This document shows positions 50,797-61,300 of a DNA stretch of 64,000 nucleotides, piece by piece; the stretch's first letter is position 1; each line of letters opens with the position of its first letter. The translations under genes and the position numbers were made by a program. A model generated the notes under the pieces. The model was given only the letters and a program-made list of their open reading frames with translations. It did no database searches and was not told where the DNA came from. Source of the DNA: Diplonema japonicum (Eukaryota > Euglenozoa > Diplonemea > Diplonemida > Diplonemidae); NCBI GenBank assembly GCA_964019335.1, contig OZ025680.1:534441-598440 (forward strand). Direction: 5' to 3'.

Positions 50797-52110
50797 ATGC
50801 AAAAGTACACGGTCAACAAACTATTATTCTCCGATGGGCCCGTGGTGATGGTGCACGTGACGAGAAAAAAGGATGGACAAGATCTGGCAATGAAGGTGCA
50901 AAATTTCGCGAACCGGACGCAAGCCGACGAGCGCATGGAAGAAGTATGGCGACTGGCGGGATTTAGCCACAAGAACCTGATGCCTACCATAGAAGTTTTC
51001 TCTTCCGTGTCTGACCTAAACGAATGCCGCCAGCATGTTGTAATGCCGTACTACACTACAACACTCGAGACCCTCATACAAGAAAAGGCTGGTGAAGGCC
51101 TGCCAAAGGAGATGGTGGCCCAGATGCTCAAAAACATTGGAGAAGCATTGTCGCACATGCACGGCAAAGGGAAGGTGCACAAAGAAGTGGTTCCCTTAAA
51201 CATATTCAAAAGAGACGGGAAGAGCAGTCCTGAGTTTGTATTAGGTGACCGGGGCTTGCCTGAGGATGTAAAGAGCAATGAGGGTATACTCGGTCGTGAT
51301 TACATTCCGCCTGAGCTGCGTCAGGGTGGAAAGAAGAATCAGACGAACTTAACAGGGAAAATCGACCTATGGGCGCTTGGGGTTGCAGCGTCGCGTGCTG
51401 TGGTGACTGAGGGGCAGTGGGAGCGGATATGCAGAAGGATGCGGCACAACCATGTTCGTGCCGTGGCCTTCTTGGGCGACATGCTGCAAGACAAAATCGG
51501 CACTACGTTGGCAGCCGTTGTGCTGCAGCTGCTCCAGCAGGATCCTGTCCGCAGGCCGGACGCAAGAACCTTCTTAGAGGCGCTCCGTAAGGCCACAGCC
51601 GACCCCGCCATCAAGTTTGTGAAGATGCACCGTGACGGTATCCTCGTCGACGCCAATAACCAGTGGTACCACTGTGTGCAGTACAAGCTGAACAGCATGT
51701 TGATGTCAAATCTAGAAGAAGCAGCTGCGGCAGACCCCCGTGTTGTAGGTTTTTACTACCACAACCCCCGTTCAGAGGGCGGTCTAATGTACGACTACGA
51801 GAAGATTAAGGGTGAAGCCTGGCCAATCACCGACCCTGTACTCACACGCTGCGGCGGCTTCATTACATGGTCCTCGAGCAATCGCGGCTGGAACGGCACC
51901 GGCCCCCCAAGCAACAAGACCACCACCGAGGTCGGGAAGGGGTGGGAGACCTGGACGGCCCACAAACGTGAGGCAGCTATAGTGCTCACACCGGAAGTCG
52001 TTGCCTTTTCCGACCTGCTCTGCAGTCGGAATGAAGGGCGCAACGCACAGGACCCGGAAATTGATTCTATCTACGAGCTCATGGATTCTTTGAAGCACGA
52101 CGCAGAATAG
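50797..52110 (+). CDS. Predicted pseudokinase with unknown C-terminal domain
   Basis: This encodes 437 residues from ATG 50797. The kinase fold is recognisable: 'LAMKVQNF' (Lys present), 'MEEVWRLAGFSHKNLM', 'VVMPYY', 'DLWALGVAASRAV' and 'QQDPVRRPDARTF'. The glycine-rich loop is lost. The catalytic loop is 'VHKEVVPLN' instead of HRDLKPxN, with the catalytic Asp replaced by Glu, and DFG is 'GDRG'. It is therefore probably inactive or very weak and may act as a scaffold. The last ~150 residues are a separate region with several tryptophans ('GWNGTGPPSNK', 'GWETWTAHK') that I do not recognise. Confidence 0.75.
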   Translation: MQKYTVNKLLFSDGPVVMVHVTRKKDGQDLAMKVQNFANRTQADERMEEVWRLAGFSHKNLMPTIEVFSSVSDLNECRQHVVMPYYTTTLETLIQEKAGEGLPKEMVAQMLKNIGEALSHMHGKGKVHKEVVPLNIFKRDGKSSPEFVLGDRGLPEDVKSNEGILGRDYIPPELRQGGKKNQTNLTGKIDLWALGVAASRAVVTEGQWERICRRMRHNHVRAVAFLGDMLQDKIGTTLAAVVLQLLQQDPVRRPDARTFLEALRKATADPAIKFVKMHRDGILVDANNQWYHCVQYKLNSMLMSNLEEAAAADPRVVGFYYHNPRSEGGLMYDYEKIKGEAWPITDPVLTRCGGFITWSSSNRGWNGTGPPSNKTTTEVGKGWETWTAHKREAAIVLTPEVVAFSDLLCSRNEGRNAQDPEIDSIYELMDSLKHDAE

Positions 52111-52257
52111 GCCCCCTAGCCCGTTATCTGTTTTGTGACATTGGTTTAGTCTCTCTTTTTTTTTTTTTTTTTTTTTTTTTCTTTCTTTTTTCAGTTCAGT
52201 TGATACGTAGGGAAAACCACTTTTCATCTAACAGCCCCACTGTACTCACTTCACAAA

Positions 52258-52908
52258 ATGCGATCGAGACAATACCGAAAAGGTCTGCTCATACAAGGCG
52301 CCAGCTACGACCTGACCGTCATGAAACTACGGCTGGCAGGGTTTGCCACGCATCAGGTGCACCTTGTGTCGCCTACCTGTTACGGGCGGCAAGATTTATT
52401 GGTGTATCCGGTGCAGGGGAACACGGAACAGGCGGACGGGCCGTTGCGATGGGTGTTGAGAACTTTAAATGTTGAGTACGAAGGTCTGAAGGTTGTGACA
52501 CTGAACCAGGACCCGCGACAGGATACAAAGGTGGTGATGCTTCAAGTACGGGGTGTAGCAGATCTGAGTGAGAAAGACGCCATGCGGTTAGTGCAGCACT
52601 TCAATACCACCTGCAGGAAAGCAGTCGAACCTGAAGACTACGAAGTAGGTGTGCAAAAGAACCCATCACCGAGAACTCCTGGAATCACCACTATTTATTT
52701 ACAACTCCCAACCGTTGCTGAGGCTACGGCTATCGCAAGCTATCAACGGCCAGCCTTTGATGGCACCCCCTACGTGTTAATCGCAGGACAAGAGATCACC
52801 CTCCACACACTGCAAACCTCTCCAAAGTCACACGTTTTCCGCAACATGCAAGACCGAAGTGAATATGATATCCCTTACCATTCTAACCCTTATACATATA
52901 GCTGGTGA
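52258..52908 (+). CDS. Unknown protein, 216 residues
   Basis: The gene starts at ATG 52258, with polypyrimidine-rich sequence and AG acceptors at 52193-52198 about 60 nt upstream. The product has alternating hydrophobic and polar residues, suggesting a beta-rich fold ('VHLVSPTCYG', 'TKVVMLQVRGVADLS', 'GITTIYLQLP') and no transmembrane segment. The C-terminus ends 'YHSNPYTYSW'. No family is recognised. It is probably real because it is intact, has codon use like its neighbours and sits in line with them. Confidence 0.6.
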   Translation: MRSRQYRKGLLIQGASYDLTVMKLRLAGFATHQVHLVSPTCYGRQDLLVYPVQGNTEQADGPLRWVLRTLNVEYEGLKVVTLNQDPRQDTKVVMLQVRGVADLSEKDAMRLVQHFNTTCRKAVEPEDYEVGVQKNPSPRTPGITTIYLQLPTVAEATAIASYQRPAFDGTPYVLIAGQEITLHTLQTSPKSHVFRNMQDRSEYDIPYHSNPYTYSW

Positions 52909-53219
52909 ATACAGACAGTTGGTGTACTTTTGCTTATCTCAACCTCCCTAGCTTCTGGAAATTCTGCAACGCGGTTAACCGCTAAAGGTGAACTCGGGGC
53001 CTATCTAGTTCCACTTTGCCTTCTCCCTTTTTTTTTCTTATCCTTCTCTACCCTTCCAATTTTACACTCTGCTTTCTAAATATGCAATCGAAATCTCTCA
53101 GGTGCAATAGGATTCTCTCCCGTTAGACCTTTTGACTGTAAGCCTTTAGCGGGTTTTCAAAACAATGGCGGGTTTGCAGGAACTCAATCGACAAAGTCTT
53201 TAGTTCGTAACGTCGGGCT

Positions 53220-53263
<44 letters not shown>

Positions 53264-53317
53264 AGGCGTCCTGTCACATACCGCAGGTACCCTTAAATGT
53301 CTCTTTTTTTTTTTTAG
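52909..53317. other. Spacer with 42-T run
   Basis: No gene supported. A run of 42 T occupies 53221-53262. A possible 31-nt GT-AG intron, 53287-53317, ends in a T-run and AG just before the next open frame. It could be a 5'-UTR intron or chance. Confidence 0.4.
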
Positions 53318-53599
53318 GCGCGCAGAATCAAAGCTCTCATCGTAAAGATAAACACAGCATGCAGGGCACGGAAGAAGCGACGCCCCTTCCCAGCGGACGA
53401 GAGAAAAAGAGTGAAGTCCCTCATCGCCATTGGAGGAAAGGCAGCTATTGGTTTCTCCAGGAGGCCTATTTTCGCCACCCGCTCCACGCACGACAAGCTA
53501 ATGGAATTGAAAGCCGACTACAAGCGGGACCGCATCACACGACTCCGCAAGACGCTCACGGCCTCAATCGGAATGAAAGCAATGCTCCAGAAGCGCTGA
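53318..53599 (+). other. Short basic open frame, possible exon, relation to dTMP kinase unresolved
   Basis: A 93-codon open frame runs from the TAG/AG boundary at 53315-53317 to TGA 53597-53599. It is rich in Lys and Arg ('RARKKRRPFPADERKR') and has ordinary coding composition, but no ATG near its beginning. The next gene starts in the neighbouring frame exactly at this stop (GAC at 53598 begins its P-loop). It may be an independent small gene, an exon of the thymidylate kinase with an unseen intron, or the result of a sequencing indel. No family is recognised. Confidence 0.35.
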
Positions 53600-54450
53600 C
53601 GGGGCAGGCAAGCAGACACAGGCGGCGAGGCTCGTGGCTCGCCTCCATGAGAACGGGTACCCCGTGCGCACGATGGACTTCCCACGTGACGATGCTGCGT
53701 ATGGCAAGAAGATCCGGGAGATCCTGTCTGGCAAGCACGGTAGCATCAGCGAGGTGTCGCCGCTGCTCTTCGCGACCGTCTACTCCTTCAACAGGGACGA
53801 CCTCCGCAAGGGCTACAATGTGATCCTCGACAGGTTCATGGAGTCCTCATACGGGCACCAGGCAGCAAAGCTCGATACCCCCGAAGAGAAGGCTAAGATG
53901 ATAGGCAGTCTTGAGGCTTACGAGACAAAGTGGCTTGGCATCCCAGCCTCCTCTGCTGTGCTTTATCTCGACCTTGACCCGCAGGTCGCCATGAAGGCCA
54001 TGCAACAGGACGGGACACGCAAGGAGCTCGACATCCATGAGAAGGCACGCGCTAACTACAAAGAGTCCGTCAGAGCATGCTTCAGATGGTGCTGTGAGCA
54101 CTTCGCCCACTGGCAAGAGATGCCCCAGCAGACAGAGGACGGTGCACGCAAGACAAGGGACAGATAGACCCCCCCCCTCCCATAGGGCGGCCCTCTAGCG
54201 GGGGGCTTGTCCTGTACTTTGAGTTTTTTTTCTTACGCTCCATATTCGCTAAGTGACCCGCCCTATGTCCCAAAGGAAAAGCTAAGAGCTGGGGAGCGAC
54301 GACCTGGTGCGGGACACGGTCAAGGTGCGCAACAAGGAGAACTGGGCCCCGGTGAACAGTGCGGTGGCTTGGCTGCAGCTCGAGTCGGGGAGGGCACGGG
54401 TGGGGCCCATACCCCACAAGAAGAGGTCCAAAGGCTCGCTGGCCAGATAG
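53598..54450 (+). CDS. Thymidylate kinase (dTMP kinase), N-terminal exon not located
   Basis: The reading frame starting at GAC 53598 gives the P-loop 'DGAGKQTQ'. 'TMDFPRDD', 'EVSPLLFATVYSFNR' and the signature 'LDRFMESSYGHQAAKL' follow, then 'AVLYLDLDPQVAM' and 'DIHEKARANYK'. This is the dTMP kinase type that has GxGKQTQ and 'SN..HQ..K'. The reaction is dTMP plus ATP to dTDP. The beta-strand before the P-loop must come from an upstream exon that I cannot identify. At the 3' side the continuous frame stops at 54167. A possible 145-nt intron (54142-54286, phase 1) would instead add about 54 codons ('NKENWAPVNSAVAWLQLE') ending at TAG 54448-54450. That intron is longer than the others in the window, so this end is tentative. 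Confidence 0.65.
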
Positions 54451-55377
54451 GCCAGCGGGGGTGTGGGGGGCTGTTCTCCCCCCCCCCCGCCATAGGAAGA
54501 TGTGAAACTTTTTTTTTTTTTTTCTGAGAAAAAAAAAAAGGGAAAAATAAAAGAATAGGGAACAGGTGCTACAACGGCCAGGCTAGATAGAACCACTTAG
54601 ATTTTTTTTTTTTTTCCTTTTTTTTTTTTTCTTTTTGTTTTTCCTTTTTTTTTTTTTTTTTTTATTTTTCTGTTTTTCTTTTTCTTTTTCTTTTTGAAGT
54701 GGAACCATCTCGGTCGACGTTTTTTTTTTTTTTTTTTTTTTTTTTTCTTTTTTCTTTTGTGGTGATGTGTTTTTCCTGTTTTTGATTTTCTTCTTCCCCC
54801 GCTCTATGCTTTTTCGCATGGACATTGGCCACTCTGCCCCTTTCCCCTTTTTTGATTCTCCCTCTTTCCCCCTCCTAAATTTTACCCCCTGCCCCACTCA
54901 TTCCTCCCTAGTATGTTTTTGAATTTGCCTCTTCTTCTTTTAAGCCTTTTTTGAGATTTTTATTTTTGAATTTTTATCATTTGGAGTTGCTTCTTCTTCT
55001 TCCCCTCTCCCTCCCATAAAGAAAAAGAGAAACCCATGCCTTCCTCCCAGGTTGGAACTTGATTGTCTGTTTTGGAATATTTTTATTTTCTCTTAAGATT
55101 TATCGTGCCTTGTGTGTCTTTTGAAGAAAAAAAAAAAAAAAAAACATTCTCAAGTCCCCCTTTTTATTTATTTTCTCAAGTCCCCCTTTTTAAAAAAAAC
55201 CAACGATTCTAAAGCTACAGTTTCTGTACTTTATTGGTCGTCTGTGTTTTTGTTGGTGCCTGCTGCGTCCGCTCGGTGTCCGTTCGTCGTCGTCTGGGGG
55301 GGTTGTTTCGGCCCGGCCCGCCTGCCGTTTAGCAAAGGATCCCCTCCCCCCTCAACACAAAAAAAAAAAAAATAAAA
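54451..55377. repeat. T-rich low-complexity spacer, 5' flank of the retroelement
   Basis: Long T-runs occur at 54600-54665 and 54720-54746, with an A-run at 55125-55144. From about 55250 the composition shifts abruptly to GC-rich ('gcgtccgctcggtgtccgttcg'), which may mark the 5' end of the retrotransposon. No gene is seen. A run of A (about 55361-55377, with one T) lies directly before the ATG at 55378. Confidence 0.5.
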
Positions 55378-58300
55378 ATGGACCCTAGACGAAACGTCGT
55401 CGGAGACCGCCGCCCGCAGGAGGAACGCCTACGAGAGACGCCGACCAAGCCGACCACCCGACCAGACCGAAATCTGGCCGGGCAGTATGACCCCTCCCCT
55501 CCCCTTAGATCCCCTCTAGATGTCGTCAAAAATAATAAAAAACATAAAAAAATAGAACCACCCGCAGCCAGCGCGCCCGCTCCCGATTCCGCAGCCGCCA
55601 CCGCCACCCGCCTGAAGACTGAGAGGGGGGAAAAAAAGAAAAAAGGAGGGTGGGTGCTCACGGGAGGGGACCACCCCCCGGGCTTAAGAACAGGCCCAGC
55701 CCCCACCCACCCAGAGACCTTGCTCTCGGGGAGGTGGGAGACCATTTCGGGGAACAAAGGGAGGGAAACCCTCCAATTTGGTTTCAGGTGGGTGGGTGCC
55801 CGTGCCAAAGTGCGCCGCACCACCCCGATCCCAGAGGGGGCCAGGGGTTGGGTGGCGGAGGTGGCCACCGCAGCGGGGCTGGGGATCACCCCAGACCAGG
55901 TGCTCGTAAATCGATACGAGCCTGGGTGTGGAATCGCCCACCACACCGACGACGTGAGGTTGGGACCAGTGGTCCTCATCCTCTCGTACGGCGCAGAGAC
56001 CACGATGGTCCTGAAGAAGGGGTCCAGGGTATCGAAGTACCTGGTGCCTCCCTTCACCTGGGCCATTCTGGAGGGTGAGGCCCGCTACGAATGGACCCAC
56101 CACATCCCCGAAGGGTGTTCTTCGGGCTCCAGGGTGTCGATCACCCTGCGGACGGTTGGCTGCCCCGTGCCCCTCCCCTCCCCCTCTGTGTCCTCTGTGG
56201 AGGAAATAGAAAAAAAAAAAACTGTGTTTGTGGGGAGAAGGAAAGAGAGTGCGAAGGAGGTGTCCCCGAGAGAGGGAGGCGCCCCTTCCCCCCCTTCCTC
56301 CGCTTCTTCTTGTTCTTCTTTCTCTTGTTTATCTGTCCCCCCTCTTGTAAATTCCCCCCTTGTAAACCCCCCCATTGTAGATTCCCCCCCCTTTGTTCCC
56401 TCCCAGGAGGAGGATAAGAAAAAAAAAAAAGGGAAGGGTGCACTCCCGAGAGAGGGTAGCGCCCCTTCCTCTGCTTCTTCTATTTATGGTTTATCTGTCC
56501 CCCCTCTTGTAAATCCCCCCCTTGCAAACCCCCCCCAAGTGGATTCCCCCCCCTTTGTTTCCTCCCAGAAGGAGGATAAGAAGAAAAAAGAGAAGGGTGC
56601 TCTCCCTAGAGAGGTTAGCGCCCCTTCGGCCCCCCCATTGTCACCCCCCCTTTACACCCGGATCCGAATGGGTCCGGGACTTTTTTTGAGGGTGGAAAAT
56701 AAACAAAAAAACACACCCACACTCACTAACAGGAGGGGGGTCCTGGCCCCCGTTTCCACCACCCTCCAGGGGGTGGTGGGGGCGGTGGCCCAGGAGGAAA
56801 GATGGAAGCCGGAGCGCGCCCCGCAGGGGAGGAAAGGAGGGGGAGTACCCTGGTTGGCCCCGGGACCCCGGAAGACGAGGCAGACGGTGACGAAGGGCCG
56901 GAGGAGGAGACACCGTAGCGAGGCCACCCTCCAAAGGCGCCGCGAGGAGAGGGCCCAGGCCAGGGAGAAGGCTAGGGAAATCGCTGACAGGGAACGGAGG
57001 AGGCTGCACCGCCAGAGAAGGGTCGAGAAGAGGAGGGAAAGGGAAGCCCGCAAGAAGAAGGGGTGCGGTCCCGCCCCTCCAGCTGTTGCAGCCCGGCTCA
57101 TCGGGATAGCGGAAGCGGAGGAGAGGGCTGCGATGGCCAGGAGGGCCATCAGGTCGAGGGCCGGGAAACACCTTGCGAGGAAGAGGTGGGTGGCCAGGAG
57201 ACGTTGGGGGCCCTATACCAGGGTGGTCTATCGGAGCCCCGTGCCCCACCTCCCCTTTGAAGCCTCCTCGCTCAAAGGCGGAGCAACGCTTTCCCAACCC
57301 CCACCCCCGCCTCCGCCCCCAGGCACAGCCGGAGGCCCCCCCGCCACCAGTAGGAGCACGGCCGGGGCTTCCCGAAGGACCGACGGAGTGTGGGAGTGCC
57401 TGCTGTGTGAGAAGGGTAGGAAAGAGCACTCGTCGAAGGCGGGCTTGCAGTACCACCTGTCGAAGACCCACGCCGGAGAGCTCACGCCAGAGAACGCGAA
57501 GGCGATGGGTTTCGCGATCTGCGGAGGGTGCAGCGTGCTGTTCACGGCGGGGAACAAGGAGCGGTGCGTGAATTGCCGGCCCAAGCCCGAGAAGGAGCCC
57601 TCCCGCCTCGTCCGTGGGATATCGGGCACGTCTGTCACCAGGGAGTCGATCCTGCACGAGGTGGGTGCCAAGGAGGAGGATGCTGGGGGCGGAGGGGATT
57701 GCTTGTTCCGCTCTCTGGCTGTGGTGCTGCTGGGGGAGAAGGAACGACACGGAGAGGTGAGGAGTCGGGTGGTCAGCCACATAAGGGACAACAGGGGCAG
57801 GTTCGAGAGCTTTGTGGATCCGATCGGTTTTGAGGCCTACATCGACTACATGGCAAAGCAAGGGGAGTGGGGGGACCACCTTTGTCTGCAGGCGGCGGTG
57901 GAGGTCTGGCAAAAGACGGTCGTGGTCGTGACCGGGGGTGACGCCCAGGTCTTGAAGCTCGGGGAGGCAAGGGAACCGGAGGATACGGTGGTGCTTGGCT
58001 TCACGGGATCCCACTACAGGCCTGTGTTGGTCTCGGAGGGCGGAAAGTCCACCCTGGTGGATTGGGCGGTGGAGGCGAGGCTAGCCCCCTCGGGGACCAG
58101 GCCCGCCATCCTGGACCTCGCCCACCTCCTGATGCCGGAGTCCTCCATCAGGCCCAACGGACACCACATGAAAGATGCCCCACGGCTGGACAGCAAGGTC
58201 AGGAGTTTCCAGTGCCCGGTGAGGGGGTGCGAGAGGTCGTCCCACATGGGAGGCCCGGCGATCTTGGGGTGGGAACTGCTGAAGTCCCACTTGAACGACC

Positions 58301-61300
58301 ACCTGCTGGACGAGGAGGTACTCCCGCAGGAGCTGAAGAAGTTTGGCCTCAAGACCTGCGTGTGTGGGTCGGTGGTGGGCGAACGGGAGGCGGCTCACGT
58401 CAGGTGCATCGCCAGGTACAGCGCTCCTGGGGGTCCCGTGGATGTGAAGGCGGCCCCTAGCCGGGACGCACTTCCTTCTCTGGAGGAGGTGGCCACCCGG
58501 AAAGTGGGCCTCATGAAGCACATCCCCGTCCCGCTCCAAGGGTTGTGGAGTCTGGCGCTAAAGACGGCACTGGTGAGGGTGAAGCAGGAGAACTCCTACC
58601 TGTCGTGGGTGCTGCTCCTGATGCTTCCGAAGGCTTGCCTGGGCAGACGCAGGGGTGGAAAGGCACGTCGGAAGTCCGGGGAGAGCAGCGCCAAGCAGAA
58701 GTTGGAGGCCTGGATCAGAGGGGAGTACCAGCAGGTGTGGAACGGAGTCCCCCTATCGGAGAAGAGAGTCTCGAAGGATCCAGACGACGAATCCAGGCTG
58801 AAGAGAGGGGAGACGCTGTGCAGGGATGGGCGCTTCTCCAGAGCCAACGCAGCGCTAACTGCGGGAGGGTTGGCGGAGGACTCCACCGAGACCTTCGAGA
58901 AGCTCCTGGGCCTCCACCCTGAGGCATCGGTTGACCCCTCGGGGTTAGAACTGAATCCGGCTGACTCCTTCGAGGACGTCACGGCCGTCGACGTTCTGAG
59001 CATGGTCCGGGACTTTGACAAGGGGAAAGCGGCTGGGCCGACTGGGTTGAGCGCCCAACACCTGAAGGACGGGGTGGACGGCGTGGTGACGGAAGTAGGG
59101 GCCCTGGCGGCTCTCACCGAGGTGTGCAATATCATGGCCAGAGGTCAGACTCCGGCTGAGGTGGCACCGGTGCTACTAGGGGCGAGCTTGATTCCGCTGC
59201 GGAAACCGGACAGGGGAGTCCGTCCGATCGCCGTAGGAGAGAGCCTGAGACGACTTGTAGGGAAGGCAATCCTTGACAAGGAAGGGGCGGAAGTGGCCAA
59301 GTCCTACCTGAGGAAGGGGGGCCAGATCGGGGTGGCGGTCCCCGCGGGGATGGAGGCGGCTGTCCACGCGACAAGGCAGTACGTGGAGAAGGCGAAACAG
59401 GACGACGTGTCCCGAGTGGCGATCAAGATAGACTACGCAAACGCCTTCAACACAATCAGCAGGTACGAGATGCTAAAGGAGGCGTGCGCGAAGGTTCCCA
59501 AGGGGTACAAGTGGGCCGAATCTTGCTACAGACACCCATCCAAGCTGTTCCACGAGGGGACGGAGCTACTCTCGAGGGAGGGGGTCCAGCAGGGCGACCC
59601 GGTGGGTCCGTTGCTGTTCTCCCTCGCGCTGCAGCCAGTACTGGAGAAGATAAGGGCGGATACAAGTCTGGACCTCCAGTTCTTCTACCTCGATGACGGG
59701 TTCCTGGCCGGAGAGAGGGGACAGGTGGAGAAGGCCTACCGCATCGTGGTAGAGGAGTCGGCGAAGCGAGGCCTGAAGGTGAAGCCGCAGAAGTGCGAGT
59801 TGATCTGGGTGTCTGGTGAGAAGCCGACCGACCCAGAAGAGTGGGGCTTCTCCGGTTTCTCCAAGGAGAAAATGAGCTCGGATGGGAACTTCGAGCTCCT
59901 GGGGACCCCCATAGGGGACGCGGAGTACACGAAGGCTTTCTTGGCAAAGAAACTCGAGGCCCTGGGCAAGACCTTCGAGATGCAGAAGAAGATGAGGACC
60001 CAGTCGGGCTACGCCTTGGTGAAGAACTGCAGCTCGTACAGCAAGATGGTCCACCTCATGCGCACGGTACCGCACACGCAGCTAGCGGGCCCCTTGACGG
60101 AATTCGACGGCCTGGTGAAGGGGGCGATGGAGCACCTTCTTGCCCGGGAGCTCGGGGAGAGGGAGTGGAGCCAGGCGAAGCTTGCGACGAGGAGGGGAGG
60201 GATGGGCCTTCGCAGCTGCAGCGAACACGCCCTAGTGGCGAACATGGCCTCGCTGGCGGCGACCCAGGAGCTGGCGTCGGAGATCCTGGGGGGGTACGAC
60301 TGGGACGCTTCACTGGCGGGTGGCTGGGAGTGGGGGGTCGAGTGGTTCAACGGCCACCTCGCAGCCGACGATCCTGACAGGCTCTCCGTGGACCTGCTGC
60401 GAAACACCCCGAGGCTGTACCCTCAGAGGAAGATGTCGCAGATCCTCGAGGAGAAGTCCTGGGGTGCGCTGTTCGGGAGCTCCCCGGGTGGTAGGGACAA
60501 GGCCAGGTTGAACTCGCTGAAGGTTCACAAAGCAGGGGCTTGGCTGACGGCGATCACGGGCTTGAATAACGAACTAAAGAACGATGAGTTCAGGACGCTG
60601 ACCAGCTGGCTCCTTGGCATCGCAGTCGGGTCCGAGGGGAAGTGCCCGATGTGCGGTGAGGACAACGACGCCCTAGGCGACCATGCCATGGTTTGCAAGA
60701 GAGGTGCGGTCATGACGAAGAGGCACGACAGGGTGAGGGACATGTTGGTGAAGCACTGCTACAGCGGCGGGTTGCAAGCGGTGAAGGAGCAACAAGGCCT
60801 CCTGGGTGACGGGAGAAAGCCTGCTGACGTTTACCTCCCGATGGGGGTGGAAGGCGAGGGCCCTCTGGCCATCGACGTGACGGTGGTCCACCCGTGCGCG
60901 AGCGCCCACCTGGCGGCGGCAATGGCGGTTCCGGGGGCGGCTGCGGAGAAACAGGCGGAGTCGAAGCGGGCGAAGTACGCGAGCGACTGCGAGAGAGCCC
61001 GGATACGGTTCACCCCCTGTGCTCTGGAGACGTTTGGCGGGTTCGGGACCGACGCCAGGAGGGTGCTGAAGAGGATCGCGGCGGAGGTGGCGAAGAAGAG
61101 GCAGCGGGACGCGACGGAGGTCTATAGGACCATGACAGAGGAACTGAGCGTAGCCCTCATGAGAGAGGTGGCAGTGGAGACGAGGAGGAGGCACCCGATC
61201 AAAGAGACACAAGCACCGCCCGACCCACCCCCGGCCCCAGACATCCCCCCCGATGGCCCAGGAGACGAGGAAGCCCAGGCAGCGGGCGCCCCCCCACCCT

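Noticed and set aside
53594-53600. Programmed +1 frameshift at CGC-TGA-C joining the basic ORF to the dTMP kinase
   Set aside because: The resulting N-terminus lacks the hydrophobic strand needed before the P-loop, so an undiscovered exon or sequence error is more likely. Kept only as an alternative.
56641-58014. Long minus-strand open frames over the retroelement (also 61989-63287 and others)
   Set aside because: They arise from GC-rich codon use of the + strand frame 1, which carries complete catalytic motifs. The shadows are Pro/Ser/Arg-rich with none.
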